A stretch of 64,000 bases of DNA, taken from the NCBI GenBank assembly GCA_000499405.2, contig HG738140.1:8583560-8647559 (forward strand), given 5' to 3'. The notes below the pieces were generated by a model that saw only the letters and a program-made list of their open reading frames with translations, had not been told where the DNA came from and did not search any database. Shown here piece after piece: positions 1 through 10,308 of this stretch. Source of the DNA: Onchocerca volvulus. Its lineage: Eukaryota > Nematoda > Chromadorea > Rhabditida > Onchocercidae. The translations under genes were made by a program, and so were the position numbers. The first letter of the stretch is position 1; each line of letters starts with the position of its first letter.

Positions 1-29
1 AGTGGTTTCAGTGCTACAGTTCATTCACA

Positions 30-1445
30 AGTAATATCGGAAATCTAAAAACTGAACTATCTGTATTCGTGCTTAAAAGGAAATGTTCTGCAAGCAGTGA
101 GGGGTTATGATATAGCTTCAGAAAATTATGAAGTCATAAGAAAGTTATTAAAAGATAGATTATGCGAACCGTTGATATTAAAAAATAATAGAAATGTTGT
201 ACAATCAATTCCAGTCTATCAAAACGAATGAAAAAAAGTGGATTAGAATAATCGAAACAATGGAACGAATACTACGCCAATTACAAGTGTTAGGCAAAAA
301 ACTGAAGCACGCAAGTATTGAAACCTCAATAGGATGCAGACTGCCACGCTAGATACCGGAAAAAATGTATCATCAAAAAGAAAGAGATAGACCGTGATCA
401 GTAGTTTAGCTTAGAAGTTTTTTATCAAATTTGATCAATGTGAATGAAAACAAAAAAAAAAAAAAAAGATGCAGCTAGCTTTCACATGCTTATACAGACA
501 AAAAAAAAATGCCTATTCCATAACAATCTTCCAACGTAATCTCGAAGAACCTCAGCGCTTGCTACAATACGAATCGATAATGAAGGTATGAAAAAAAGTC
601 CTTATATCTTTCGTGCCTCAAGATCATTGGGACAGTGAATGCGACATTTGCTCTGCAGTGAAAGCTCGCATAGATCGTCTTAAAGCATTGAGGAAATACG
701 TATCATGCTTCAAAGAAAACCACGATGCAGAAGATTGCAAACGGAAGGAAGTGTTTCTTTTATGAAGCTTCTCAAAATAGCGCGCTATGTGACGAAAGAA
801 ATCAACATTCTTCAGTTATGTAGCGTATTTAGATGGAATTCAAGTGCCCAAAGAAGCTGAGTAGGCGAACCCGAAGGAATCTTCGAAAGTCAATTAATCT
901 TCGCAACACAAACAAATACAATAAAGGGAAATCAAGGAGATGAAACTTTACTCTTGTGCAAAGAAATAATGGTTTTCAATCCCGTGTTATCTCAAAGGCA
1001 AGAAAAGACTTTAGCATTTTTTGATGTAGGCTCACCAAATATCGTTCATTTCCAAGAATTTAGCAGCTAAACTTGAAGAAAGCAGCAGAACAATAAATGA
1101 AAAAAGCTCCGTTTGGCATGAAGAAGTCGAAGACATGTATACCTGGGGATGGCTAAGTAAACAAACGGTAGAATGAGAAGTCATCACATTAAACGCCAAC
1201 ATCTGGATTATTTAACCAATGAATTGCGAGTTGTTAATACATCGATGGAGGATCAATTTAGAAATTTAACAAATCACTGAAAAGGATGCGATCTGCTCAT
1301 CAGCGCAGGTCATTTTATTCATTTCATTGGTTTATCAAGAATCAGAGAATCAGATTCTGGTCATCTGCTATTGTAATCAAAAGTGTGTCCAATAATAGCG
1401 GGAAGTGGTGATATAACCAAACTTTGCGACAGCAGCTGAAAAATC
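30..1445 (+). pseudogene. BEL/Pao LTR-retroelement relic (gag and protease part)
   Basis: This is a decayed coding relic; stops and frameshifts break it throughout, so it is read only by switching frames. In order one sees a Pao-type gag segment near 60-215 (GYDIASENYEVIRKLLKDRL), a second gag block near 240-350 (METMERILRQL-like, ending in a stop at about 350), a zinc-knuckle-like stretch near 655-830 (CFKENHDAEDCKRKE, then after a +1 shift ALCDERNQHSS), and an aspartic-protease-like stretch near 930-1070 (EKTLAFFDVGSP, then SFISKNLAAKL in another frame). A following block near 1180-1440 reads LLISAGHF and IAGSGDITKLC. This order is that of nematode BEL/Pao polyproteins, in which FFDTGS carries the protease aspartate. 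No reverse transcriptase, integrase or LTR follows, and the window edge cuts the 5' side. The family call rests on recall of the consensus. Confidence 0.8.
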
Positions 1446-1953
1446 ACTGCTGAATTAGCAAATATGATGTCCGAATTAAAGAACGTTCATCAGTTACTCG
1501 AAGCATACAAGGTTCAGAATAACAAGCGTTGCTTGTGGTTCTCCAGTGAAAGGCATTTAAAACGTGAATTCAGAACTATAAAAATGGGAAGAAAATGAAA
1601 CATTCATCTGGTCGCAGACGGATTCTGCTGTGAATATCTCTATTCCCCATATACATCACTCAGTGCAGTTCCAATGATAGCAAGCAATAAAAATGATGAT
1701 GTGGTTGATCTGAAAGATCAAATCGCAATTCTGCGAAGAAAAACATAAAGTTGAAGAATTAAATCTCAGAAGTAAAACGAAGTAATGAAGATTTATATAT
1801 GGAGTGGTAAAAATACAAAGAATATGTTATGCAGATTGTGAAGAAAAATGAGCAGTTGAAGCTTGCACAGGCTGAGGAAGAGAAAATAAACGAAAAGTTG
1901 CGAATAGATCCTGAAATATTTAGGTATCTGGAAACTGCCGTAAATGAGCAAAA
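1446..1953 (+). pseudogene. Decayed coiled-coil reading frame, origin unknown
   Basis: After the Pao-like sequence ends, a different lysine- and glutamate-rich frame begins. Segments such as ELANMMSELKNVHQLLEAYK (about 1452-1511), DLKDQIAILRRK (about 1710-1745) and SEVKRSNEDLYMEW (about 1768-1809) continue after an in-frame stop into KYKEYVMQIVKKNEQLK. The last part is open from 1829 and has heptad-like spacing (EQLKLAQAEEEKINEKL). It does not resemble the reverse transcriptase expected next in a BEL/Pao element, so it looks like a piece of a host coiled-coil gene or another element's open reading frame. I do not recognise the protein. It is broken by stops and has no splice structure, which fits a pseudogene. 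Confidence 0.5.
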
Positions 1954-1971
1954 GCAAACAGTTATGCCAGT

Positions 1972-2160
1972 TCTGTTGGTTCAATACTCGGCAAAGCACG
2001 CTGCGTCGTGAAAAAAGTCGTGAAAAAATATGACATGTCCGCTTTCAACCGTCGAGTCACACTCACGTGGATTTGGACGAAAACGGAACAAAGAAGTTTT
2101 TTCAACTACGACTTTAACCAGAACCTGGTCACCGAAAACGATGAACCAACAGAACTATAA
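1972..2160 (+). other. Open frame of 62 codons without start, stop just before palindrome
   Basis: Read from 1972, one frame is open to a TAA at 2158-2160, 10 bp before the palindrome. It is rich in Thr, Asn and aromatic residues (for example NRRVTLTWIWTKTEQRSFF and QNLVTENDEPTEL at the end). Its composition is less AT-biased than its surroundings, like a foreign or well-kept coding tail. It has no ATG start in the insert, so if real it is the C-terminal part of a longer protein. The overlapping frame ending at 2011 belongs mainly to the coiled-coil relic. I do not recognise it. Confidence 0.35.
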
Positions 2161-2170
2161 ACCCCGATGA

Positions 2171-2502
2171 TCCTTTTTTTCCCTTGTGCATTGTACATAC
2201 ACTTCTTTTTCAAAAATAAAATTTTTATTCAAAAAAATTTTTTTACATCATACAAAAAACAAAACACAGGGAACGCGGACAGGGGGGCCTCGCCTACACA
2301 CGTCCGACGCAAAATTCCATGGCTTCACCTACTAAGCCCTCAGACAATGGGGGTAGTTAGTGCGGAGGTAGAGCTCAGGCTTCGCCCCCCCTGTCCGCGT
2401 TCCCTGTGTTTTGTTTTTTGTATGATGTAAAAAAATTTTTTTGAATAAAAATTTTATTTTTGAAAAAGAAGTGTATGTACAATGCACAAGGGAAAAAAAG
2501 GA
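2171..2502. repeat. Perfect long palindrome (117-bp arms, 98-bp loop)
   Basis: Arm 2171-2287 is the exact reverse complement of 2386-2502, with no mismatch found by eye. The loop is 2288-2385. The arm ends facing the loop are GC-rich (ACAGGGAACGCGGACAGG), unlike anything else nearby, whereas the outer parts are A/T-rich. The two reading frames in it (2167-2430 and 2332-2532) are mirror images created by the palindrome and are not genes. Confidence 0.95.
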
Positions 2503-2802
2503 CCAGCAATATTGCGAACCGAAACATCCCACATATAATTCTAGTCTGGTGATGCTAATTTTAGTCTAATGTTATTTTTATGATCATCTGAATCGCTAAA
2601 TAATCTTTAGTAATATGTTTCTTTATAAAAGAAGTATAATATACACAGAATCTTGCATATTGATACAATGCCTAAAGCGTTCTACTTAACTTCTACTTAT
2701 GGGTCATTCAAGTGTTAATGATATTAAAAATTTAAATTGAAAGCAAAATAAACTGGACAGATTATCCAAATTTTTTGACAGAACAGGATTAAGCATAAAT
2801 AC

Positions 2803-2872
2803 TATTTATACTTAATGCCGGGAATTTTTTGACATGGGCATTAGTAAACATGCCCGACATTAAGTATAAATA
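2803..2872. repeat. Internal hairpin in left terminal repeat
   Basis: The 20 bases at 2803-2822 pair with 2853-2872 with one mismatch, around a 30-base loop that itself holds GGGCATTAGTAAACATGCCC-like symmetry. The mirror copy in the right arm pairs 5525-5544 with 5575-5594. Nested symmetry like this may be a transposase-binding or structural feature. Confidence 0.75.
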
Positions 2873-3311
2873 CTTGAGCATCATGAACGTTTACTCAGAA
2901 TAAAAATAGCCAACAAGTTAAAAAGCTTCATTGCTTCAGCTACTGTATAATCACTAAAAATTTTTTTATCACTGAAAAGTGATCAATCAGCTACAAACTG
3001 ATCCTCAAAACATAAATTAAATTTTTGCAAAGATACTTTTCCTCCTTACTAGTCTCCACTAAACAAAAATGAAAGCAAAATACAATAATGAAATTGAAGT
3101 TTCGTAGGATTAAATCCTAAATTGAAAGAATAATAAAATGCCAAGGTAGTGAGAGTTATATAGAAAATATAGCGTACGTCATTTAATCATATCTGAAACA
3201 ATGGCGTATTTGATTCAGTTTTGTAATGCATGATTTAAAAATTTCAAAATTACAGGCTAATCTAAATCGACACTCATGATTGATGGAATCAGTGGACTTT
3301 AAGTAACCCAG

Positions 3312-5085
3312 TGAACAAAATCCGATTAATCACTTCTCGGCAATAAGACTGTTTACACATAAAAATATTTCCATTTTTTTACAAAAACAATCCAAGTAAA
3401 TGTAGAATAGCATCAGAAAATCGGAGGCTTTTCTTTGCCTAATTGAAAATAAACCTTGTACATATCTGCAACGACTCATACAAAGTTAGTACACTGATGA
3501 TTCGAGAAGCTTGACATGGCAGTGCGATTGGATCTTTCTGGTATGTGATGGAATAATCAAAGTATTTAATGAATAGAAATTAGTAATATTCTTCAGTCAA
3601 ATGAATCATTTATTTATATCTCGTCCTTTGGTCTAACACAAAAGCCTTTGTTTCTTCATCTTCCGATCTGCTAAAGCTTGTGTGCATTGTTTCCATCTTT
3701 TGTCCTGATAGCCAATATATTGTAAGTCCTCTCTCCAAGACAAAGGATCATCGACATAAAAAAGAGCTTTTAGCGGTCACCGCTTGATTAGCATCAAGGA
3801 ATTGATTGGCATCAGTAATTAATAACTACTCAGTAATAGGTCAGTTAATCAATCCAAAACTCATTCAATTCACTCAATAATCAATCCCTTCCAATTGAAT
3901 CCAATTCATCTGCATTCACTTCATCTGTACCACAACCAAGCGACTCACTACGATTGTAATATTTTTGATTTTATCCTCTTTTATAACTGAACAAAGCAAT
4001 CATTCCTCCATCAAACAATGGGACATTTCTCAACATGATTCTTCTCCAACAATAAAATGTTTCTGAAACATAGAAACTTTCTCAACAACATCTAATTCTC
4101 CCACGTCCCGTCTATTAGTTCGATCAACAGTACCGGTGCAAAGATAGCATGCAATAGTACAGTATCAGTCATATGCATTGTAGGATTTGTAAAAGCAATA
4201 ATAGACGAAGCGCCTGTAATAAGCTACCTTTCTGCATATTAAAAAATGAATAGGTAATAAGGGAGAAAATGATTGCTAAATTTGAAAGAGCAGAAAATTA
4301 CGAAGTCAAGGGAATTGAGTGCTTTCATATTTTGCATGAACTTTTTTGGCATTTCTTCAAATTCCTTAATTTCATTATCTTTACTCTGAAATATGAATTG
4401 TCGATTTTTTTAAAGTAATCCCTTCAGGAATAAATAAATAATAATGGCTCCATTACTATTTACTTCATCGAATTAATGATATTTCACTTTCAAAAAAGGC
4501 ATACAGATTATCAGATCAAGCGCTTTATTACACTGAATTTATTAGAAAGGATTAAAACAGAAATTCGGATGAATCGACAATCAAGGAAATCATTTGCAAA
4601 ATAACTTGTTTTCCATGAAAATAAGCGAAAAATAGCTTCCGGAAGAAAATCCATTAAGCAGATATCTTTGAAAAAATAACCAGTGATGCATATCTCACAC
4701 CAAATATTATCTTACACCAAATCCCGCACAGATCGATATATGTCATAAACTTTCACAGACTATTTATTTTGATAGCGAATGAATTATCGACGCTGAATCA
4801 CATTGATTATACTTCTATTCTTTGTATTTCGCGAGTTATTCTTTGAATTAAAAGAACAATTTTAACTGCAGAATCGAAGGACATTTCTATAGTTTTAAAA
4901 ATACTGAAAAGATATAGTTCATTTATCTATCAAATTAGCAAAACTTCCAAAACTTTCGAATGCAGCTGATTCTCTAGTTCAATGAATTTTCCACTGTGAT
5001 GTTTTCCAAGTGAAAAATATTTTCTGAATAGTGGGAGATAAATGAAACCGCATGAGGCAGGAAGATAGAATGAATTTCTTCGTTG
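3312..5085. other. Core of the foldback element, no transposase seen
   Basis: No long open frame lies on either strand. The only protein-like stretch is a 48-codon minus-strand frame ending at a TAG at 3633-3635 (it reads LSWREDLQYIGYQDKRWKQ near its centre). The rest is AT-rich sequence without recognised motifs. Confidence 0.5.
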
Positions 5086-5973
5086 CTGGGTTTCTTAAAG
5101 TCCACTGATTCCATCAATCATGAGTGTCGATTTAGATTAGCTTGTAATTTTGAAATTTTTAAATCATGAATTACAAAACTGAATCAAATACGCCATTGTT
5201 TCAGATGGGATTAAATGACGTACGCTATATTTTCTATATAACTCTCACTACCTTGGCATTTTATTATTCTTTCAATTTAGGATTTAATCCTACGAAACTT
5301 CAATTTCATTATTGTATTTTGCTTTCATTTTTGTTTAGTGGAGACTAGTAAGGAGGAAAAGTATCTTTGCAAAAATTTAATTTATGTTTTGAGGATCAGT
5401 TTGTAGCTGATTGATCACTTTTCAGTGATAAAAAAATTTTTAGTGATTATACAGTAGCTGAAGCAATGAAGCTTTTTAACTTGTTGGCTATTTTTATTCT
5501 GAGTAAACGTTCATGATGCTCAAGTATTTATACTTAATGTCGGGCATGTTTACTAATGCCCATGTCAAAAAATTCCCGGCATTAAGTATAAATAGTATTT
5601 ATGCTTAATCCTGTTCTGTCAAAAAATTTGGATAATCTGTCCAGTTTATTTTGCTTTCAATTTAAATTTTTAATATCATTAACACTTGAATGACCCATAA
5701 GTAGAAGTTAAGTAGAACGCTTTAGGCATTGTATCAATATGCAAGATTCTGTGTATATTATACTTCTTTTATAAAGAAACATATTACTAAAGATTATTTA
5801 GCGACTCAGATGATCATGAAAGAAAAAATAACATGTTTAGTCTACATTAGCGATGGAAACAATACTAGACTAGAACTAGCAACGAAAACAATATTAGACT
5901 AAAATTAGCATCGCCGGACTGAAATTGTTTGTGGGATGTTTCAGTTCACAATACTGCTGGCATAACTGTTTGC
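5086..5973 (-). repeat. Right terminal inverted repeat
   Basis: Reverse complement of the left arm. It is uninterrupted and carries an extra stretch at about 5826-5900 in which a GCTAATTTTAGTCTAATATTG-like unit recurs in diverged form; the left arm has one unit. The outer 17 bp (5957-5973) pair with 1954-1970. The 60-codon open frame at 5166-5348 lies within this repeat and is not supported as a gene. Confidence 0.85.
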
Positions 5974-7856
5974 ATCACAGATATAATATTGTTTTTTTTT
6001 CATACAAAAAATTTTATTTTAAATTCTGTATTTTGAAAGTTTTTAACAACTTGTTTTGCTGTTTTTGAAATCTCTTGTTCCTAGTTTGATAAAAGTTTGA
6101 CTGAGAAAAGTAAATTTCGTTGTCACAATTCTGATAAAGATACGCGACATTTCTAGAAGGTGATATTCGCACTAATTACGAGTATAAATTAGTACTCTGG
6201 CTTCGTGAAAAATAGACCAATTGTATGATGGAACAGAAGTGACAGCGTTGACAGTTTCTTGGGTGCTGATAATCGACCATTTCATTATCATGAGAGATTT
6301 CCATAACTAACTAACCTGCTTCTTATGTAGTTTCAATACATCAAACACTAAATAATTGGGGATAAAGTGAATGACCAATTATTCACTTCATCTCTATCAA
6401 TTTAAAATTACACAAACAGATTTATATTGATTTGCTGTTACCTAAAAGTTATAAATGTCATGCCATTACCGTATATTATAGTAATATTAAGTAATTTTGC
6501 AAAAATTTATCAAAAATGATTGGTAAATGAGAACGTTAGCGATTATTTAGATTTTCATAGCACTTTTTCAATAGTTTTTTATTTTTAATGCAAGTCCGAA
6601 GGACTTCAAAGATTTTAAAATTGTTTTGGATATTCTTTGATTTCTTGTCACTATTCAGTTAAAATTACGGGGTTATTTACCCAGAAATGTTTATAACTTC
6701 AAGCTATCTGTGAGTGGCAGGGAAAATGTGATTTTTATAAACGATTCATTAATTGTGAAAATTTTTTCGAGATTATCTTGATTTTTTTGATTTAAATTTC
6801 AGAAATCTTATTTAATTTCACTTCCTATTCATTCTTTTCTATTGAGCTTCCCGATTAAGAGTGATGTTTTTAATAGTAGTTCATTTTTTAAAAAATAAAA
6901 ATTACATTTCTATAACAAATGATGAGTTTTTTTCTCATTCATTTATCGCTACTAGTTGATTATTAATTGTTTTTTCCATTATTTCAATCCTTATTCATTA
7001 TTGTCCTCATTTATTCTAGCTATTTCTAAATCATTAATACTTTTTTTTAAGTATATTAACTTATAATGAGGACGTATTCATCAGTTTCATGGATAGTTAT
7101 CTTTTTTTATTAGAATTTTTTCTCTGCAATTTTCGCTTTTTTTTTTTAATGATATTTTTTCATGTTGCAAGAAATTCTTTTTTCAAACAGCTACTTATTC
7201 GATTTTGGTAATATTTTTCGATAAATTATACAATATCTTTGTTTTAACTATTTTAAATTCGTGATAGCTTTTTTTTCAAACTGTTTTAAAAGTACCTATC
7301 ATATACTCTTTGGTCCTGTCGAATTTTCAATCTAAATTTTATAAAGAAAATGATTATCCGTTCGAGCATTTCATATATGAAGTCCTTGCTTTGTTTTTTT
7401 AATTCTCCTAATTAAGCTAGCTTTTTTGACATTCACTGCATCCATATCTTTGAAAAACTCAGTATGAAAGCTGATTGAAATACTCATTAATTAAAAAAAT
7501 CAAGGACTTTACATTAAACATTGTAAAGGCTTCAACTAATACTATGATTGTAACAAAGCTTTTGGACATAATGAAATGTCAGCTTCTTTGTGAATTTTTT
7601 GGAAATGTTTCGTTTCTGTGAAGCAGATTAATTATATTTCAGTTAATAATTAGATTTCATATCGCCGAATGTTGGGCTCAGTCTGCTATTTACCTTCTCA
7701 AAGGTCATGCTAACTTTGAATGGTTTACATGACTGACATTTGTGATATTTCGAGTACCACAAAACTTCTATCTATTTACTTCCTTTACTTTTTTTTACAG
7801 CGTTATTTGAAGCTCTTACATACATTTTTTTTTTTTTTTTTTGACGACCATACAAA
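5974..7856. other. AT-rich intergenic region
   Basis: Long T runs and many stops in all frames. I found no exon with a convincing splice pair, no RNA gene and no repeat of note. Confidence 0.6.
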
Positions 7857-8879
7857 ATGAAGAAATTTGCTGGAAGAAAAGCGAGAAAGCGATACAAAAT
7901 ACTGTATTTTTTTACTATCCATTCCAATTCCTATTACTGGATATCTCGAGTTTTTGTTGGCGCAAATATTTTTTTTTAATATAAATCTCATCTTTTTCCA
8001 GAAAAATTCGTTTATCCTCGAAAAATCCCCTTGAAAGTATGTTCAAATATGCTAGCAATTTATTATGTTCCCAAGAAGAACATAGATTTGATATTGATGA
8101 TTGTGAAATCATGAGAATCAAAAATGCTATTAATTGTCTAAAAAAGTAAATTGCTTATGTTGAAATCAGGTTCGTTTATTTTTTTAAAATTCCACTCTCC
8201 TTCAAAATATTATACTTCCTGCAGAAAATAATATTGCTCTTTGATCTGTTAAATTTGATTAGAATAGATTATTATTATTTTGGAAACCTCATAACTATAA
8301 AACAGTTCTGCGCTACAAAATGAGTTTAGAATGCTCTTAATTCTATTAAGAGCATCAAATATATTTTTGTATTTCGATTAATTTTTTAGCGAATCAGAGT
8401 CATTTTCTTCTCTGATTTTTCATTCTGCAACCTGTAATTTTCAGAAACTTTTTTTATCACTTAAAGATTTAAACGGTTTCTCCAAAACTTTTCCAGCGGT
8501 TTAAGATTCGTAATTTGAGATCTAGAGAAAATCACGAAATTGTTGATAACTTGCAAAAACGACTGTACTATTTGTATTACGAATTTTATGATACGAAATG
8601 TTTGGCCGGAAATGAAGGAAAGAAAAAGTAAGTACTCAAACTTAATTTATACCAACTTATCGATAATTCAAAATTTTTTTGCTATTCTCCTGAGAAAGTT
8701 AAGGACTTAACTTCTGGGAAATCATTTAAAACCTAATTTCTTCCAAAATTGAAAAATTCTTTGGAAAGTTGAATAATATCTTTCATAGCATATCGTCTAT
8801 CTCTGTTGACACGAATTGCATTATCGATATACAAAATGAACTGAAAACTACGAAAAACAAGATAGAGAAAATATGCAGG
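7857..8879 (+). CDS. Candidate multi-exon gene of unknown function (partial model)
   Basis: Four exon-like segments line up. 7857-7903 begins with ATG (MKKFAGRKARKRYKI) and ends at a GTATTT donor in phase 2. 8002-8145 follows a TTTTTCCAG acceptor in matching phase (FKYASNLLCSQEEHRFDIDD). 8497-8627 follows TTTTCCAG (HEIVDNLQKRLYYLYYEF). 8789-8879 follows TTTCATAG in matching phase (IDIQNELKTTKNKIEKICR). Phases fit between exons 1 and 2 and between 3 and 4, but not between 2 and 3. Either an exon is missing, or there is a frameshift and the gene is dead. The product would be small, basic and partly coiled-coil. No family recognised. Further exon-like pieces at 9741-9811 and 10053-10124 could belong to it. 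Confidence 0.4.
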
Positions 8880-10152
8880 GTAAAATTTCCTCGAGAATTT
8901 CGAAATTTAAATTCGAATTTCCCAAAAAGTTTTTGGAAAGATACTTGAACTTTTTAAAATTAAGTAAGTCCTAATTTAATTTAAGGGCAGAGCTAGACAA
9001 ATTTGCTAATTCTTGAATTATTTATTTATTTATTTTTAACTTGAAAGAGACAAATTTAATTTTCGATACAATAGATCTTAGGCTTCAAATAAATTAGACC
9101 AACTGTGCATTAATTTCTCGAATTTTTTATTCTTATTCCCCAGCGATATTAATTTTCCAAAACTATAGTGCAAGCATCAAATATGCGAAAATATGCAAAC
9201 TTCGCATTCAATTAACCTTGGCTAGCCAAAATGAAGCAAAGCGAAAAAGATAAAGTTCAACTGCAAAACCTCTGTGCGAGAGCAGAAATTGCCATTGCTT
9301 CCTTAAAAAATTGAATTCGAGAAAATCAATGAAAACTTTTTGATGATACACGCGCGAGAAACAGTGAATATTTTTTGAGATCGATGACTGAAGACATGAC
9401 ATTTAGATCTTTAGCATAGTTTACAAGATTTATTTTTGATCATTATTATCTAAAATTTTGACCCTAATTGAAAAGTTTCATATCCAAAAACTTATTTCGT
9501 GAGTTCAAGAATTCTGCATAGACTTGTGCTGTTTTGATGCTGCACTGTATTCTATTTTGTTGTTTGAATAGATTGTTCTAATCAATTATCGCTAGAATTC
9601 TTATGATTTTTAAAATAAGCATAATTTGAGGATCTGGAATGATCCAATTTGAGACAAAAACTTTTATGGAACTTTTATTATAGAATGAAATTTGAGAAAG
9701 TAAAACAAAAATCACTCACATTTCTATTTTTAGTGTGCAGAATATCTATTCAGAAATGCAGTTTGACGTTAAAAGTTTATCAAATTTTAATAAGTTGTGC
9801 TATTCTGATGAGTAAAAACCATTGGTATTTGTGTTCAAAGAAGCAGAAACTATATACTGAATTTAATGGAATTCAAATTTGAATTTAATGGTGGAAAAAT
9901 TGAAATAAACGGTTAAGTAAGTTTTGGAATTTCTTTTCTAGCTCTGGTTGAAAATAAAGAAAATATTCAGATATCAGTTTCATAAAATGTAAATTACTGG
10001 CTGTTCAGTGAAAACAAAGAAACTTCATCACCGTAAATGATTGTCTTAACAGGTTGTAGATGTTGAGTCAAAAATTTCACTCGATTTTTTAAAGCAAAAG
10101 TTTCTCTTATTCAATACAAGTTAGCGATTAAGACCTGGAAAGCTTACAAAAA
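8880..10152. other. Intergenic or intronic, with two weak exon candidates
   Basis: 9741-9811 (NIYSEMQFDVKSLSNFNKL) lies between a TGTGCAG acceptor and a GTAAAA donor. 10053-10124 (VVDVESKISLDFLKQKF, then a stop) follows TTAACAG. Their phases do not join each other directly. The 9224-9300 stretch also reads as a short Gln- and Lys-rich frame (SEKDKVQLQNLCARAEIAI). Nothing else was seen. Confidence 0.3.
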
Positions 10153-10308
10153 TTAACCAATCCATGCATTTCTTAAAAGCGAATTAATAATTCGTTCATT
10201 CATTTGCTTTTTGGCGATTGTAAATGCTGGCTTGGCGAAAAATAGTTGTGGTGCGCCATTATCATCCATGATGCCATTATCATCAAGGTGATAAAATCTG
10301 TTTAAAAC
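10153..10308 (-). CDS. Candidate terminal exon, unknown protein
   Basis: On the minus strand a TTTCAG acceptor precedes a 51-codon open frame that ends in TAA at 10153. It contains DDNGIMDDNGAPQLFF and finishes QMNERIINSLLRNAWIG, a composition that looks like real protein rather than AT noise. No upstream exon could be tied to it, and it may be a gene fragment. The frame stays open 5' of the acceptor to 10353. Not recognised. Confidence 0.3.
   Translation of the reverse strand, partial: VLNRFYHLDDNGIMDDNGAPQLFFAKPAFTIAKKQMNERIINSLLRNAWIG

Larger units (their letters stand above)
1971..2502. mobile_element. 532-bp insertion in the left repeat, ending in a palindrome
   Basis: Compared with the intact right arm, these 532 bp are extra and are flanked by CCAG on both sides. 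The first 190 bp carry an open frame without a start codon (1972-2160). The last 332 bp are a giant hairpin-forming palindrome. The block could be the end of a longer element or virus-like genome, or a foldback element that carried adjacent DNA with it. No known family was recognised. Confidence 0.6.
1954..3311 (+). repeat. Left terminal inverted repeat, interrupted
   Basis: This is the left arm of the foldback element. Bases 1954-1970 and 2503-3311 pair with the right arm; 1971-2502 does not and is an insert. CCAG occurs at both edges of the insert (1967-1970 and 2503-2506) but only once at the matching place in the right arm, as expected of a 4-bp target duplication. The inner end of the match lies at the ACCCAG at 3306-3311. 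Confidence 0.8.
1954..5973. mobile_element. Large foldback (inverted-repeat) DNA element, non-autonomous
   Basis: The segment is bounded by long inverted repeats: the reverse complement of 5086-5973 matches 2503-3311 along its length, and its outermost 17 bp match 1954-1970. Between the repeats lies a 1.8-kb core (3312-5085) with no frame above about 60 codons and no transposase motif. This is the architecture of a foldback or long-TIR DNA transposon that moves with help from another element. The two repeats differ at scattered bases and by an extra subterminal block in the right copy, so the element is not brand new. I see no convincing target-site duplication at the outer ends. A secondary insertion (1971-2502) interrupts the left repeat. 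Confidence 0.8.

Noticed and set aside
2167..2532. Two overlapping open frames (87 and 66 codons) on opposite strands
   Set aside because: Both arise from the arms of the perfect palindrome and mirror each other.
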